Shown in pieces: positions 8,659-18,255 of a stretch of 64,000 bases of DNA; position 1 is the first letter of the stretch, and each line of letters opens with the position of its first letter. The notes beneath the pieces are model-generated. The model was not told the origin of the DNA. It did not search any database and saw only the letters and a list, made by a program, of their open reading frames with translations. The stretch is from Nocardiopsis sinuspersici. Its GTDB lineage: Bacteria; Actinomycetota; Actinomycetes; Streptosporangiales; Streptosporangiaceae. The stretch is from NCBI GenBank assembly GCA_008638415.1, contig VWVT01000022.1, forward strand, positions 1-64,000, read 5' to 3'. Both the position numbers and the translations under genes were made by a program.

Positions 8659-8692
8659 CGGGCCATGCCGCACCATCGTGCGACATGGCCCG
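8659..8692 (-). terminator. Hairpin terminator at the end of the pknB operon
   Basis: Arms 8659-8673 and 8678-8692 form a 15-bp stem with one mismatch and a four-base loop, 20 bp beyond the pknB stop codon. It probably ends the fhaA-to-pknB transcript. Confidence 0.75.
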
Positions 8693-8712
8693 GTGCCTGG
8701 TCGGCGGCCGTC

Positions 8713-10548
8713 TCAGTCCCTGCGGATGTAGGGGAACTCGAAGCCGCCCTCGCCGTCCTCCCCGCCGTTGCCCGGAGGCGACTGCTCACCGCCCTCGGGC
8801 GGGGACTCCTCGCCGTTGCCCGGAGGCGACTGCTCACCGCCCCCGGGCGGCTCCTCCGCCTCCGGCTCGGTCGCGAGCACGACGTTCACCGTGGTTCCGG
8901 GCTCCACCGACTGTCCGGACTGCGGATCCTGCCTGATGACCGTGCCCGTCGGACCCTCCGTGCTCGGCTCCTCCGTGAAGGAGGCGCTCAGCCCCCTCTG
9001 CTCCAGAGCGGACTGGGCGCCCGACTGGGTCATACCGACCAGGTCGGGGACCGCCACCTGGTCGGGTCCGGAGGAGACCAGCAACGTGATCTCGGTGTCC
9101 GGGGCGACCGCCTCCCCGGCGGCCGGGTCGGTGCCGATCACGTCGCCCTCGGGAACGCTGTCGTCGGCCCTCTGCTCGGTGGTGACGCTCGAGAAGCCCG
9201 CCTCGTTCAGCGCGCTCGTCGCCTCGGACTCGCTCTGGCCCTCCACCGGCGGGATCTCGACGGCGTCCGGCCCGCTGGAGACGTACAGGACGATCTCCTC
9301 GGTCAGCTCCGCCGTCTCGCCCGCGGCAGGGTCGGTCTCGATGACCTGGCCCTCCTCGACGTCCTTGCTCGCCTGCTGCTCGACCGCGGTCTCGTCGAAG
9401 CCCGCCTCGCCGAGTTCGGTCTGTGCCTCCGCCGTCGTGGACCCGGCCACGTCCGGCACCTCGGCGGTCTGCGTGTCCGGGCTGCTCCCCTCGCTGATCA
9501 GCCAGAACACCAGCGCCAGGGAGGCGATCACGCCGACGCCGAGCAGCACCCACAGCGCGGTCTTCCCCGCGTTGCCCTGCCGGCGGTCGTCGTAGTCGTC
9601 GTAGTCGTCCCGGTAGTCGCCGTAGTCGTCGTAGCGGTCGCCGGGCGCGGGAGGCATCGCCGTCGTGGCCCCGGCCGCCGCCATGGCCATGGTGCCCGCC
9701 TGGGTGGGCATCCCGGCCAGGCCGCGCTGGATGTCCGCGCGCATCTCGGCCGCGTTCTGGTACCGCTCCTCGCGGTTCTTGGTCATCGCCCGGAGGGTGA
9801 TGTCCTCCAGCCACTCGGGGACCTGCGGGTCCACCTCGCTCGGTGGGACCGGGTCCTCGCGCACGTGCTGGTAGGCGATCGAGACGGGGGAGTCACCGGT
9901 GAACGGCGGATGGCCGGTGAGCAGCTCGTAGAGCACACAGCCCGTGGAGTAGATGTCGCTGCGCGGGTCCACCCGCTCGCCGCGCGCCTGCTCCGGGGAC
10001 AGGTACTGGGCGGTGCCGATGACCTGGGAGGTCTGCGTCATCGTCACCTGGTCGTCCGACATCGACCGGGCGATGCCGAAGTCCATCACCTTGACCTCGG
10101 CGTTGCGGGTCAGCATCACGTTGGCGGGCTTGATGTCGCGGTGGACGATCCCGTTGTCGTGGCTGTACTCCAGGGCCTTGAGGATGCCGTCGACCAGCTC
10201 CGCCGAGCGCTCCGGCAGGAGGCGGCGGTCGTCGTCCAGCAGCTCCTTGAGGGTCCGCCCGTCCACGTACTCCATGACGATGTACGGGATGGACACCCCG
10301 TCGATCATGTCCTCGCCGGTGTCGTACACCGCGATGATGGCGGGATGGTTCAGGGAGGCCGCCGACTGGGCCTCCCGGCGGAACCTCGCCTGGAAGACGT
10401 GGTCGCGGGCCATGTCGTGTTTGAGGGTTTTGATGGCGACGAGCCGGTCGAGGCGCAGATCGCGTGCGCGGTAGACCTCGGCCATACCGCCACGCCCGAC
10501 AATGGTGTCGAGCTCGTAGCGTCCGCCAAGGAGCCGGGGCTGGGACAT
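8713..10548 (-). CDS. pknB: Ser/Thr protein kinase PknB with PASTA domains
   Basis: This is a 611-aa membrane kinase. The kinase domain spans residues 10-270, with glycine loop GRGGMAEV, Lys40, catalytic Asp138 in HRDIKPAN and DFG 156-158. A juxtamembrane segment and one membrane helix (near 330-355, TALWVLLGVGVIASLALVFW) lead to three extracellular PASTA repeats. The C-terminal tail is rich in Pro, Gly and Glu, with repeated SPPGNGGE-type units. PASTA domains bind muropeptides or lipid II, linking wall status to phosphorylation of growth and division proteins. It is last in the operon, 69 bp after pknA. Confidence 0.97.
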   Translation of the reverse strand: MSQPRLLGGRYELDTIVGRGGMAEVYRARDLRLDRLVAIKTLKHDMARDHVFQARFRREAQSAASLNHPAIIAVYDTGEDMIDGVSIPYIVMEYVDGRTLKELLDDDRRLLPERSAELVDGILKALEYSHDNGIVHRDIKPANVMLTRNAEVKVMDFGIARSMSDDQVTMTQTSQVIGTAQYLSPEQARGERVDPRSDIYSTGCVLYELLTGHPPFTGDSPVSIAYQHVREDPVPPSEVDPQVPEWLEDITLRAMTKNREERYQNAAEMRADIQRGLAGMPTQAGTMAMAAAGATTAMPPAPGDRYDDYGDYRDDYDDYDDRRQGNAGKTALWVLLGVGVIASLALVFWLISEGSSPDTQTAEVPDVAGSTTAEAQTELGEAGFDETAVEQQASKDVEEGQVIETDPAAGETAELTEEIVLYVSSGPDAVEIPPVEGQSESEATSALNEAGFSSVTTEQRADDSVPEGDVIGTDPAAGEAVAPDTEITLLVSSGPDQVAVPDLVGMTQSGAQSALEQRGLSASFTEEPSTEGPTGTVIRQDPQSGQSVEPGTTVNVVLATEPEAEEPPGGGEQSPPGNGEESPPEGGEQSPPGNGGEDGEGGFEFPYIRRD

Positions 10549-10617
10549 GTCGTGTACTGATCCTCGTGTCTTCCGGAGGCCGCCCGCGGGCCGCCGCCTA
10601 CCCTGAACGTCTCTCGC

Positions 10618-12162
10618 TCACGGTGTCGGTGTTGTGGGTTCGTCTCCGCTTCCGCCACCACCGCCGCTTCCGCCACCGCCACTGCCGGTGCCGTCGCCGG
10701 TGCCGTCGCCGGTGCCGTCGCCGTCCGGAGGAGTCGTTCCCTCCGTCGGTTCCGACGTCCCGGGATCGTTCGGGCCGGGGCTCTCCGGACCGGAGCCGTC
10801 GTCCTGGTCCCCGTCCTGGCTCCCGTCGCCCTCGGAAGGACTGGGTTCCGGGTCTCCCTCCTCGGGGTCGGGGTCACCGCCCTCGACGGGTTCCCGCGGG
10901 TTCGTGGGCCAGTCGTTCCCCTCCCCGGAGTTCGCGGGGGGCACGTCCGAGGTGGCGCCGCCCTCGGGGTCCTCCGTGTTCTCCGGAGACGGAGAGGAGG
11001 TCGCGGGCGGAGGCTCGACGGCGTCGCGTACGTTGTCGCCACCGGGGCGCCAGTCGGTCAGGAACCCGGCCGCCATCGCGACCGCGATCATGACCGTGGC
11101 GGCGATCGCCGCCATGACCACGGGAGCACCGATCCGCCTCTCCGGTGCTCCGGACAGACTAGCGGAGCCCCCTCCCTGGTCAGGGGGGACGGTCGCCTGG
11201 ACGCCGCTCTGGCGCGGCACCGCGCCCGAGCCGGGGTCGGTGACCGCGCCCACCACCGCGGTCTGGGCCATGCCCTCGAACCCCGTGGTGGGCGTCGGCG
11301 GCCCGGTGCCGGAGTTGGAGCGGATCACCGCGGCCATGTGCGCCACCTCGCTGGCCGTGGCGGGCCGGTCCTCGGGATCCTTCATCAGCAGCGAGGACAC
11401 CAGGTGTTCGACGTCCGCCGGGACGTCGTCGGGCAGTTCCGGCGGGTCCTCGCGGGTGTGCGCCAGCGCCAGCGCCACCGGGGTGTCGCCGGTGAACGGC
11501 GGGGTGCCGGCCAGGCACTCGTAGGCCACCACCCCGAGCGCGTACAGGTCGGAGGAGGAGGTCGCGGGCCTGCCCGACGCCTGCTCGGGCGAGATGTACT
11601 GGGCGGTGCCCATGACCATGCCGGTCTGGGTGAGGGTGACCGACATGTCGCCCCTGGCGATGCCGAAGTCGGTGAGCTTGAGCTGGCCGTCCTCGGTGAC
11701 CAGCAGGTTCCCCGGCTTGATGTCGCGGTGCACCACACCGCGCGCGTGTGCCGCGGCCAGGGCCTGGGCCGCCTGGCAGACGAAGTCCAGGGTCTGGTCC
11801 GGGCTGAGGTGCCCCTCCTCCCGGAGTACCTGGGAGAGCGGTTCGCCGACCACGAGCTCCATGATCAGGAACGCGCGGCCGTCCTCCTCGCCGTAGTCGT
11901 AGACCTGGGCGATCCCGGGATGGGAGAGGCCGGCGGTGATCCGGCCCTCGGTGCGGAACCGCTCCCTCGCCGTGGGCTCGGCCATCTGCGCGAGATGCAG
12001 CAGCTTCACCGCGACGGGGCGGTTGAGCAGGGTGTCGGTGGCTTTCCAGACCGTACCCATGCCGCCGGAGCCCACCTGCTCTTCCAGGCGGTAACGGTCA
12101 CTCAGAACGGTCCCGGCGAGTCCACCGGAACCGCTCTGTGAAGATGGCTCGTAGGCGCTCAC
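10618..12162 (-). CDS. pknA: Ser/Thr protein kinase PknA-like
   Basis: The 514-aa kinase has its catalytic domain at residues 23-285: glycine loop GSGGMGTV, Lys53, Asp147 in HRDIKPGN and DFG 165-167. One membrane helix near residue 345 (VMAAIAATVMIAVAMAAGF) precedes a disordered extracellular tail rich in Pro, Asp, Ser and Gly, ending in Gly-rich repeats (GDGTGDGTGDG). Unlike PknB it has no PASTA domain. Its GTG start shares one base with the pbpA stop codon (TAGTG), so the two are translationally coupled. In mycobacteria PknA is essential for cell shape. Confidence 0.95.
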   Translation of the reverse strand: MSAYEPSSQSGSGGLAGTVLSDRYRLEEQVGSGGMGTVWKATDTLLNRPVAVKLLHLAQMAEPTARERFRTEGRITAGLSHPGIAQVYDYGEEDGRAFLIMELVVGEPLSQVLREEGHLSPDQTLDFVCQAAQALAAAHARGVVHRDIKPGNLLVTEDGQLKLTDFGIARGDMSVTLTQTGMVMGTAQYISPEQASGRPATSSSDLYALGVVAYECLAGTPPFTGDTPVALALAHTREDPPELPDDVPADVEHLVSSLLMKDPEDRPATASEVAHMAAVIRSNSGTGPPTPTTGFEGMAQTAVVGAVTDPGSGAVPRQSGVQATVPPDQGGGSASLSGAPERRIGAPVVMAAIAATVMIAVAMAAGFLTDWRPGGDNVRDAVEPPPATSSPSPENTEDPEGGATSDVPPANSGEGNDWPTNPREPVEGGDPDPEEGDPEPSPSEGDGSQDGDQDDGSGPESPGPNDPGTSEPTEGTTPPDGDGTGDGTGDGTGSGGGGSGGGGGSGDEPTTPTP

Positions 12163-13616
12163 TACAGAACCACTGCCTCCATCATCTGACGGGCGATCGG
12201 TGCCGCCAGTTCGTTACCGCTGCCGCCGCCGAACTCGACCACGACCGCGACCGCGATCTGGGGGTCGTCGGCCGGGGCGAAGCCGATGAACAGGTTGTGG
12301 GTGGGACTGTCCGGACCGGTCTCGGCGGTACCGGTCTTGCCCGCGACCTCCACACCGGGGATGGCGGCGTTGGTACCCGAGCCGCCTTGTGAGGTGACGC
12401 CGACCATCATCTCGGTGAGGTCCTCGGCCGTGCTGGCACTGACCGCCTGGGAGTAGCTCTCCGGCGTGGTCTGGGTGACCACCGACAGGTCCGAGTCGCG
12501 CACGGTGTCCACCACGTAGGGTCGCATGACCTCACCCGAGTTGGCCACACCCGAGGCGACCATCGCCATCTGCAGCGGGGTCGCCTGCACGTTGGACTGG
12601 CCGATACCGGCGCGCCCGAGGATGTTGGGGTCGGTCTCGACCGGGGCGAGGCTCGGGGTCACCTCCATCGGGACCTCGAGCGGATCCTCGCGGTTGAACC
12701 CGTAGGCGGTGGCCTGCTCCGACAGGTTCTCGCCGCCGATGTCGATCGCCCAGTTGGCCATCGAGGTGTTGCAGGAGATCTTGATCGAGTGCGCCAGCGT
12801 GTCCGGCTGGCCGCCGTTGCAGGTGCCGCCTCCGGTGGCGTTGGGCAGCGGCGCGCCCAGGTCCAGCACGTCGGGCGCTTCCTTGGTGCTGTCCGGCCCC
12901 GCGTCCAGGTACTCCATGGCCGCCGAGGCGGTCACCACCTTGAACGTCGAACCCGGGGGGTAGAGCTCGTTGAAGGCCCGGTTCAGCAGCGGCTTGCGCG
13001 GGTCGTTCTCCAGCTCCGTGTAGTTCTGCACGGCCGCTTCGAGGTCGGTGATGCTGGAGACCTTGTTGGCGTCGTAGGACGGGTAGGAGACCGCGCCCAG
13101 GATCGCCCCCGTCTCGGGGTCGAGCGCCACGGCCGCGCCGTTCTTGCCGCCCAGGGCCTCGAAGCCCTGGTAGGCCGCCTTCTGCACCGCCGGGTCCAGC
13201 GTCAACTGGACCTGGGCGCCCTCGGGCTCGCGGCCGGTGATGATGTCGCGGAAGTTGCGCACCGCCAGCCGGTCGTCGGTGCCGTCGAGCAGTGAGTTCG
13301 CGGCGCTCTCGACGCCCGAGGCGCCGTAGGTGCGGAAGGAGCCGACGATCGGCGTGTACAGGGGGGTGCCCTCGTACAGGCGCTGGTACCGCGGCTGCTT
13401 GCCCTCCTCGGCGATGTTCTCCGAGTAGGCCACGTTCTCGCCGGCGACCTGGATGGGTCCGCGCTGCTCGCTCAGGCGCTCGCTGAACTTGCGTGTGTTC
13501 AGCGGGTCGTCGCGGATCGCCTCCGCCTGGAAACCCTGGATCCAGGTGACGTTGAGCATCAGGACCAGAAGCAGGAACAGGGAGAAGATGCTGAGTCTGC
13601 GGATCGGTGTGTTCAT
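12162..13616 (-). CDS. pbpA: Class B penicillin-binding protein PbpA
   Basis: The 484-aa transpeptidase has an N-terminal membrane anchor (residues 8-27). The active-site serine is S223 in STFK, with the SCN motif at 281-283 and the KTG triad at 427-429. It cross-links peptidoglycan with its SEDS partner RodA. The ATG 13616 start overlaps the rodA stop codon by four bases. The long upstream frame in phase is only a shadow of rodA. Confidence 0.97.
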   Translation of the reverse strand: MNTPIRRLSIFSLFLLLVLMLNVTWIQGFQAEAIRDDPLNTRKFSERLSEQRGPIQVAGENVAYSENIAEEGKQPRYQRLYEGTPLYTPIVGSFRTYGASGVESAANSLLDGTDDRLAVRNFRDIITGREPEGAQVQLTLDPAVQKAAYQGFEALGGKNGAAVALDPETGAILGAVSYPSYDANKVSSITDLEAAVQNYTELENDPRKPLLNRAFNELYPPGSTFKVVTASAAMEYLDAGPDSTKEAPDVLDLGAPLPNATGGGTCNGGQPDTLAHSIKISCNTSMANWAIDIGGENLSEQATAYGFNREDPLEVPMEVTPSLAPVETDPNILGRAGIGQSNVQATPLQMAMVASGVANSGEVMRPYVVDTVRDSDLSVVTQTTPESYSQAVSASTAEDLTEMMVGVTSQGGSGTNAAIPGVEVAGKTGTAETGPDSPTHNLFIGFAPADDPQIAVAVVVEFGGGSGNELAAPIARQMMEAVVL

Positions 13617-15022
13617 CGTTGGATCACCTGGGTCGCGCCCTCGTCCTGGATGGCCTGCGGGGCGGGTCGGCGGGCGTTGTCGCTGATGCGGAGCAGGATG
13701 CCCATCATGATCCAGCTCGCCATCAGGGCGGAGCCGCCGGCCGCCATGAACGGTGTGGTGGAACCGGTCAGCGGGATGACCCGGGTCAGCCCGCCCAGGA
13801 CGATGAAGACCTGGTAGGCGAGGAGGAAGGCGACGCCGCTGGCCAGCAGTTTGTTGAACGCTCCGGTGGCGGCCAGGGCGATGCGCATGCCGCGCTCCAC
13901 CAGCAGGCCGAGGACCAGCAGGATGGCGAGCAGTCCGGTCACGCCCAGCTCCTCGCCGATGGTGGCGAGGATGAGGTCGCTGTCGGCGGCGAAGGTGTTG
14001 TACAGCTCCCCCGCGCCGAGGCCGGTGCCGAAGAGGCCGCCGTAGGCCATGGCCACCAGCCCCTGCACCAGCTGCGCGCTGCCGCCGACCGCGTCGTAGA
14101 CCTCCCGGTCGAAGGCGTGGAACCAGATGTTGACGCGGGCCTGGACGTGCCAGAAGAGCAGGTAGGCGGTGAACGCGCCGACCGCGAACATGGCCAGGCC
14201 GATGGTCACCCACGAGGAGCGCTGGGTGGCCACGTACAGCATGGCCAGGAAGGTGCCGAAGAGCAGCAGCGAGGTGCCCAGGTCGCGCAGGAGCACCAGC
14301 ATGCCGATGGCCAGCACCCAGCCGACGAGGATCGGCGCCAGGTCGCGGGCCCGGGGCAGCTCGATGAGGGTGAAGCGGCCGACCTTGATCGGCTTGCCGA
14401 CGATCTGGAGGACCTGGCGCTTGCTCATCAGGTAGGACGCCAGGAAGATCACCAGCGCAATCTTGGCGAACTCCGACGGCTGCATGGTGGCCGGGCCGAT
14501 GCCGATCCACAGGCGGGCGCCGTAGACCTCCCGGCCCAGGCCGGGGATGGCCGGGAGCGCGAGCAGGATGATCGCGACCAGGCCGCTGATGTAGGTGTAG
14601 CGCTGCAGGACGCGCGGGTCCTTGAGGAAGATGATGATGAGGAAGCAGAAGGCCAGGCCGACCGCCGTCCAGACCAGCTGCATACCGACGCCGGCGCGCT
14701 CGACGTCCTCGACCTCGACCGCGTTGATCCGCCAGATCATCGCCACGCCGATCCCGTTGAGGAACAGCGTGCAGGGCAGGATGAGCGGGTCGGCGTAGGG
14801 CGCCACGAAGCGCATCGCCACGTGCGCGGCGGCCGACATCGCGGCGAAGGTCAGGCCCACCGTCCACATCGCGGCGGGGATCTGGCCGTTGAGGTTGATG
14901 CCCGCCAGCGCGATGCCCGCCATGGTGATGCCGATGGCGAAGAGGATGAGGACCAGTTCGGCGTTGCGCCGCTTGACGGGCGGCAGCGCGGTCGGCGCCT
15001 CGGGAGCGGAGGTGTTACTCAA
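13613..15022 (-). CDS. rodA: SEDS peptidoglycan polymerase RodA/FtsW
   Basis: The 469-aa polytopic membrane protein has about ten to twelve helices. SEDS hallmarks include ARLWIGIGPATMQPSEFAKI, the RDLGTSLLLFG segment with its conserved acidic residue, and TLIELPRARDLAP in the large loop. SEDS proteins polymerise glycan strands from lipid II alongside a class B PBP, here pbpA. It overlaps pbpA by four bases and follows pstP closely. RodA is preferred over FtsW because of the pbpA-pknA-pknB context. Confidence 0.96.
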   Translation of the reverse strand: MSNTSAPEAPTALPPVKRRNAELVLILFAIGITMAGIALAGINLNGQIPAAMWTVGLTFAAMSAAAHVAMRFVAPYADPLILPCTLFLNGIGVAMIWRINAVEVEDVERAGVGMQLVWTAVGLAFCFLIIIFLKDPRVLQRYTYISGLVAIILLALPAIPGLGREVYGARLWIGIGPATMQPSEFAKIALVIFLASYLMSKRQVLQIVGKPIKVGRFTLIELPRARDLAPILVGWVLAIGMLVLLRDLGTSLLLFGTFLAMLYVATQRSSWVTIGLAMFAVGAFTAYLLFWHVQARVNIWFHAFDREVYDAVGGSAQLVQGLVAMAYGGLFGTGLGAGELYNTFAADSDLILATIGEELGVTGLLAILLVLGLLVERGMRIALAATGAFNKLLASGVAFLLAYQVFIVLGGLTRVIPLTGSTTPFMAAGGSALMASWIMMGILLRISDNARRPAPQAIQDEGATQVIQR

Positions 15023-15028
15023 GCCGGC

Positions 15029-16378
15029 TCACCCGGACCCTTCCTCGGTCGCCGTGTCCGCGCCGAGCATGTCGACGCGCTCGCGGGCGTCGTCCAGGTC
15101 CTCCGCGGGGACGGTGTTCTCCACGGCACCGCGGTCGGCCTCCGAGAGCGAGTCCAGGGAGATCCGGGTGTCCTCCACCTCCTCGGACAGGCTGAAGCCC
15201 GCGATGTCGGTGTTGATGCCCTGGTAGATGCTGACGGTCTCCCCGGAGGGGGAGGGCCCCAGGTAGTACTGGCTGTCCACGTACTGGCGGCCGAAGTAGT
15301 AGGTGGCGCCCGCGACGACGGCGACCACGATCACGAACACCAGCACCATCGGCCACCAGCGCCTGGTGGGGTACTCGCCCTCCGGCTCCCGGCGTCCCCG
15401 CCGGGCCGCCGGCGGGGCCTCGTAGTCCTCGTAGGCGTCGTCGTAGTCCTCGTGGTGGCCCGGGGCCGCGGCGTAGGGGGCCTCGGCCGGCTCCTCGTCA
15501 CGCACGGGGTCCATCTCGGCGGTGTCGCCACCGGTGCCGCGCAGCTCCTGGGCCCGTCTGGCCGGGCTGTCGTTGCTCTGGCCGTCGCTCCCGCGGCGCT
15601 GGTCGGCGGCGCCGACGATCTGGGCGGAGACCGTGGGGCCCTCGCGGTCGGTCTCGGTCTCGATGACGTCGGCGACGACCGCGGTGATGTTGTCGGGGCC
15701 TCCCCCGCGGATGGCCAGCTCGATGAGCCTCTTGGCCGCGCTGCGCGGGTCGGCCTCGGTGGCGAGGGTCTCGTGGATGGTCTTCTTGCTCACCACGCCG
15801 GAGAGCCCGTCGGAGCAGAGCATGTAGCGGTCGCCGACCTTGGCCTCGCTGATGGAGATGTCGGGGTCGACCGGGCTCTTGCCGTCCAGGGCGCGCAGGA
15901 TGAGGGAGCGCTGAGGATGGGTGGCGACCTCCTCCTCGGTGATCTTGCCCTCGTCCACCAGGGTCTGCACCAGGGTGTGGTCGTGGGTGATCTGCTCGAA
16001 GCGGGATCCGCGCAGCAGGTAGGCGCGCGAGTCGCCGATGTGGATGAGCGCCACCCGGGGGCCGGCCCAGAGCATGGCCGTCAGGGTGGTGCCCATGTTC
16101 TCCAGCTGCGGCTCCTCCATGATCCTGCGCGAGAGGGAGGCGTTGGCCTGCTCGACGGCGTGCTGGAGCACCTCGGCCATCTCGTCGGACTGCGGGGCCT
16201 CGGAGTCGAGGCGGCGGATCGAGGAGATCGCGATGGAGCTGGCCACCTCACCGCCCGCGTAACCGCCCATGCCGTCGGCGACCGCGAGGAGGTGCTGGCC
16301 GGCGTAGCCGGAGTCTTCGTTGCCTTCGCGGAGGCATCCTACGTCGGAGTACGCCGCGTATCGGAGAGCGATTGTCAT
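15029..16378 (-). CDS. pstP: PP2C-type Ser/Thr phosphatase PstP
   Basis: The 449-aa phosphatase has an N-terminal cytosolic PP2C domain (residues 1-240). Metal-binding motifs are D35 in ADGMGG, D116 in IGDSRAY, D190 in CSDGL and D229 in GGGPDNIT. A disordered linker, a membrane helix at 343-362 and an extracellular C-terminal part follow. It reverses phosphorylation by the PknA/PknB pair. Its ATG overlaps the fhaB stop codon (ATGA). Confidence 0.96.
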   Translation of the reverse strand: MTIALRYAAYSDVGCLREGNEDSGYAGQHLLAVADGMGGYAGGEVASSIAISSIRRLDSEAPQSDEMAEVLQHAVEQANASLSRRIMEEPQLENMGTTLTAMLWAGPRVALIHIGDSRAYLLRGSRFEQITHDHTLVQTLVDEGKITEEEVATHPQRSLILRALDGKSPVDPDISISEAKVGDRYMLCSDGLSGVVSKKTIHETLATEADPRSAAKRLIELAIRGGGPDNITAVVADVIETETDREGPTVSAQIVGAADQRRGSDGQSNDSPARRAQELRGTGGDTAEMDPVRDEEPAEAPYAAAPGHHEDYDDAYEDYEAPPAARRGRREPEGEYPTRRWWPMVLVFVIVVAVVAGATYYFGRQYVDSQYYLGPSPSGETVSIYQGINTDIAGFSLSEEVEDTRISLDSLSEADRGAVENTVPAEDLDDARERVDMLGADTATEEGSG

Positions 16379-16878
16379 TTGCGCAGTTCCAGGACGGTTT
16401 TGCCGATACGGATGGGCTGACCCACCGTGATGGGCTGGGGGCGGTTCAGCTTCTGCTGGCCGAGGTAGGTGCCGTTCGTCGAGTTGAGGTCCTCCACGAA
16501 CCAGCGGCCGTTGTCGGAGTAGACGCGCGCGTGGCGCCCGGACGCGTAGTCGTCGGTGATGACGAGCGTGGAGTCCGGAGCGCGTCCGATGAGGATGGGC
16601 TGCGAGCTCAGGTCGACGGTGGTCCCCTTGAGGGAGCCCTGGGTCACGACCAGGGCCGTGGGCTCGTTACGGCGCGGGCGCGACGGCCGGGACGAGTACG
16701 ACGGCTGGGGCGCCTCCCGGCGCGCGGCGGGGCGCGGCGCGGGGCGGGACTTCTTCCGCGGCTTCTTCTTGGACGAGCCGAAGAGGTCCGTGCGGATCAC
16801 ACCGATCGCAGTGAGGACGAACAGCCAAAGCACCGCGAGATACGCGATCTTGATCAATATGAGGGTCAAGTTGGACAT
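16375..16878 (-). CDS. fhaB: FHA-domain protein FhaB
   Basis: The 167-aa protein starts MSNLTLILIKIAYLAVL at ATG 16878. An N-terminal membrane helix (residues 5-27) and a basic linker lead to a C-terminal FHA domain with the phosphothreonine-binding signature GRAPDSTLVI, SGRHARV and LNSTNGTYL. In mycobacteria FhaB (FipA) binds phosphorylated partners of the divisome and wall machinery. It is translationally coupled to pstP. Confidence 0.95.
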   Translation of the reverse strand: MSNLTLILIKIAYLAVLWLFVLTAIGVIRTDLFGSSKKKPRKKSRPAPRPAARREAPQPSYSSRPSRPRRNEPTALVVTQGSLKGTTVDLSSQPILIGRAPDSTLVITDDYASGRHARVYSDNGRWFVEDLNSTNGTYLGQQKLNRPQPITVGQPIRIGKTVLELRK

Positions 16879-17167
16879 TGAACTGCTCTTCAGCCCCTGT
16901 CGTGCTTCGGCCGGGGTGGCGGTCATCTGCGCCGCCACCGTTTCTTCCCCACCTTCGTTTCGGTGAGTGTCGAGGTCGCAGGCCGCGGCTTTCGGCCACG
17001 GCCATTGTGCCCGATCGGTCAGGTCTTCGCGGAGACTACCTTCCCGGACGGATATCCGACAGCGGGTCCGCATTGGGCCTGCCTCGGGCTTTCGACCTGT
17101 CAGACGCCGACGGAACGCTGTTGGTTGCGGTCCTGTCGGGTCTGATCAGTCGGTTCGGCCGGGGCCG

Positions 17168-17935
17168 TCAGCCGCGGCGGAACGTCATCGTGGTACGGCC
17201 CAGGCTGATCCTGCTGCCGTCCACCAGACGGGCCTGCCTGACCTGTTGTCCGTTGACGAAGGTCCCGTTCGTCGAGCCCTTGTCCACCAGGATCGCCTCG
17301 TCGCCGTCCATGCGGATCTCCACGTGGTGGCGGGAGACGCCGTTGTCGACCAGGCGGAGGTCGCAGTCGGTGCCGCGGCCGAGGAGGGTCACCGGGGTGG
17401 TCAGCTCGAAGGACTGCTGCATGCCGTGGCTGGAGATGCTGCCCTCGGTGGCGGCGCCACCGGGGGAGATCAGCAGGCGCGGACGGCCCGCCTGCTGCTG
17501 GCCCGCGGGCGGGCCGGGGTCGCCGACGGGCTGGCGGACCTCGCCGTCCTTGCCGACCATGGTGCCGCGGACGACGCCGGAACGGATTCGGAAGCGACCC
17601 GTCTTGAGGCCCTCGTCGGACCTGAAGTGAACGCGTACCGGACCCACGAAGGAATAGCCCTGCTCCGTCGCGTAGTCGCGTGCCAGCTTGGACAGCTCCT
17701 GTCCCAGGCTGTCGGCGTAGACTTCCAGGCGCTCCTTGTCGCTGGCGGCCAGTTCGACGATGAAGTCGTTCGGGACCAGGGTACGGCCCTGGGCGACGAT
17801 CGCCGCGCGCTCGTCCATCTCACGCTGGACGGCGCTCGCCACCTCGACCGGTTGGAGCTCGGACTTGAAGGCCATCGCGAAGGTGCCTTCGATCATGCCC
17901 TCAAGCCTGCGCTCGAAGCGTTGGAGCACTCCCAC
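17168..17935 (-). CDS. fhaA: FHA-domain protein FhaA
   Basis: The 255-aa cytosolic protein starts at GTG 17935, selected because AAGGGAGG lies six bases upstream. Residues 1-125 are the DUF3662 domain (LQRFERRLEGMIEGTFAMAF). A Pro/Gly linker leads to a C-terminal FHA domain (LLGRGTDCDLRLVDNGVSRHH, GSTNGTFVNG). FhaA is a PknB substrate and reader that regulates wall synthesis through the MviN complex in mycobacteria. It is first in the seven-gene operon, with a 290-bp gap to fhaB. Confidence 0.95.
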   Translation of the reverse strand: MGVLQRFERRLEGMIEGTFAMAFKSELQPVEVASAVQREMDERAAIVAQGRTLVPNDFIVELAASDKERLEVYADSLGQELSKLARDYATEQGYSFVGPVRVHFRSDEGLKTGRFRIRSGVVRGTMVGKDGEVRQPVGDPGPPAGQQQAGRPRLLISPGGAATEGSISSHGMQQSFELTTPVTLLGRGTDCDLRLVDNGVSRHHVEIRMDGDEAILVDKGSTNGTFVNGQQVRQARLVDGSRISLGRTTMTFRRG

Positions 17936-18166
17936 GAGGTACCTCCCTTTTGTACTCCACTCCGTATGTGTAGACGATCGTAACCGGGTCAAGGGGCCCC
18001 TGGTTTCAGGCGCACCCCCGGGAGGGCCCTGCGGGGGCCCCACCGCCGGCGGACCGGAATGCGTGTGCGACCCACCTCCAGGCCGTGCTAGCCTTATCCA
18101 TGTCGCCAGGGGGAACCGGACGAAAAGCCCGGATCACCTGGCAACACAACTGCATACGAGTCACTC

Positions 18167-18249
18167 GGGCGGGTGGCGGAACGGTAGACGCGCACGGTTC
18201 AGGTCCGTGTGTCCGAAAGGATGTGAGGGTTCAAATCCCTCCTCGCCCA
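18167..18249 (+). tRNA. tRNA-Leu (anticodon CAG)
   Basis: The 83-nt class II tRNA has acceptor stem GGGCGGG/CTCGCCC, anticodon loop TTCAGGT (CAG), a variable arm GTGTCCGAAAGGATG, and TTCAAAT in the T loop. CCA is not encoded. tRNA-Leu after fhaA is the usual place in actinobacteria. Confidence 0.96.
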
Positions 18250-18255
18250 CACAGT

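Noticed and set aside
12162..14867. Single 901-residue protein fused upstream of PbpA
   Set aside because: The first half is an out-of-frame reading of rodA. PbpA begins at ATG 13616 with its membrane anchor.
13607..16420. 937-aa forward-strand frame
   Set aside because: It is antisense to rodA and pstP and has the Gly/Asp/His/Val bias of a GC3-driven shadow frame.
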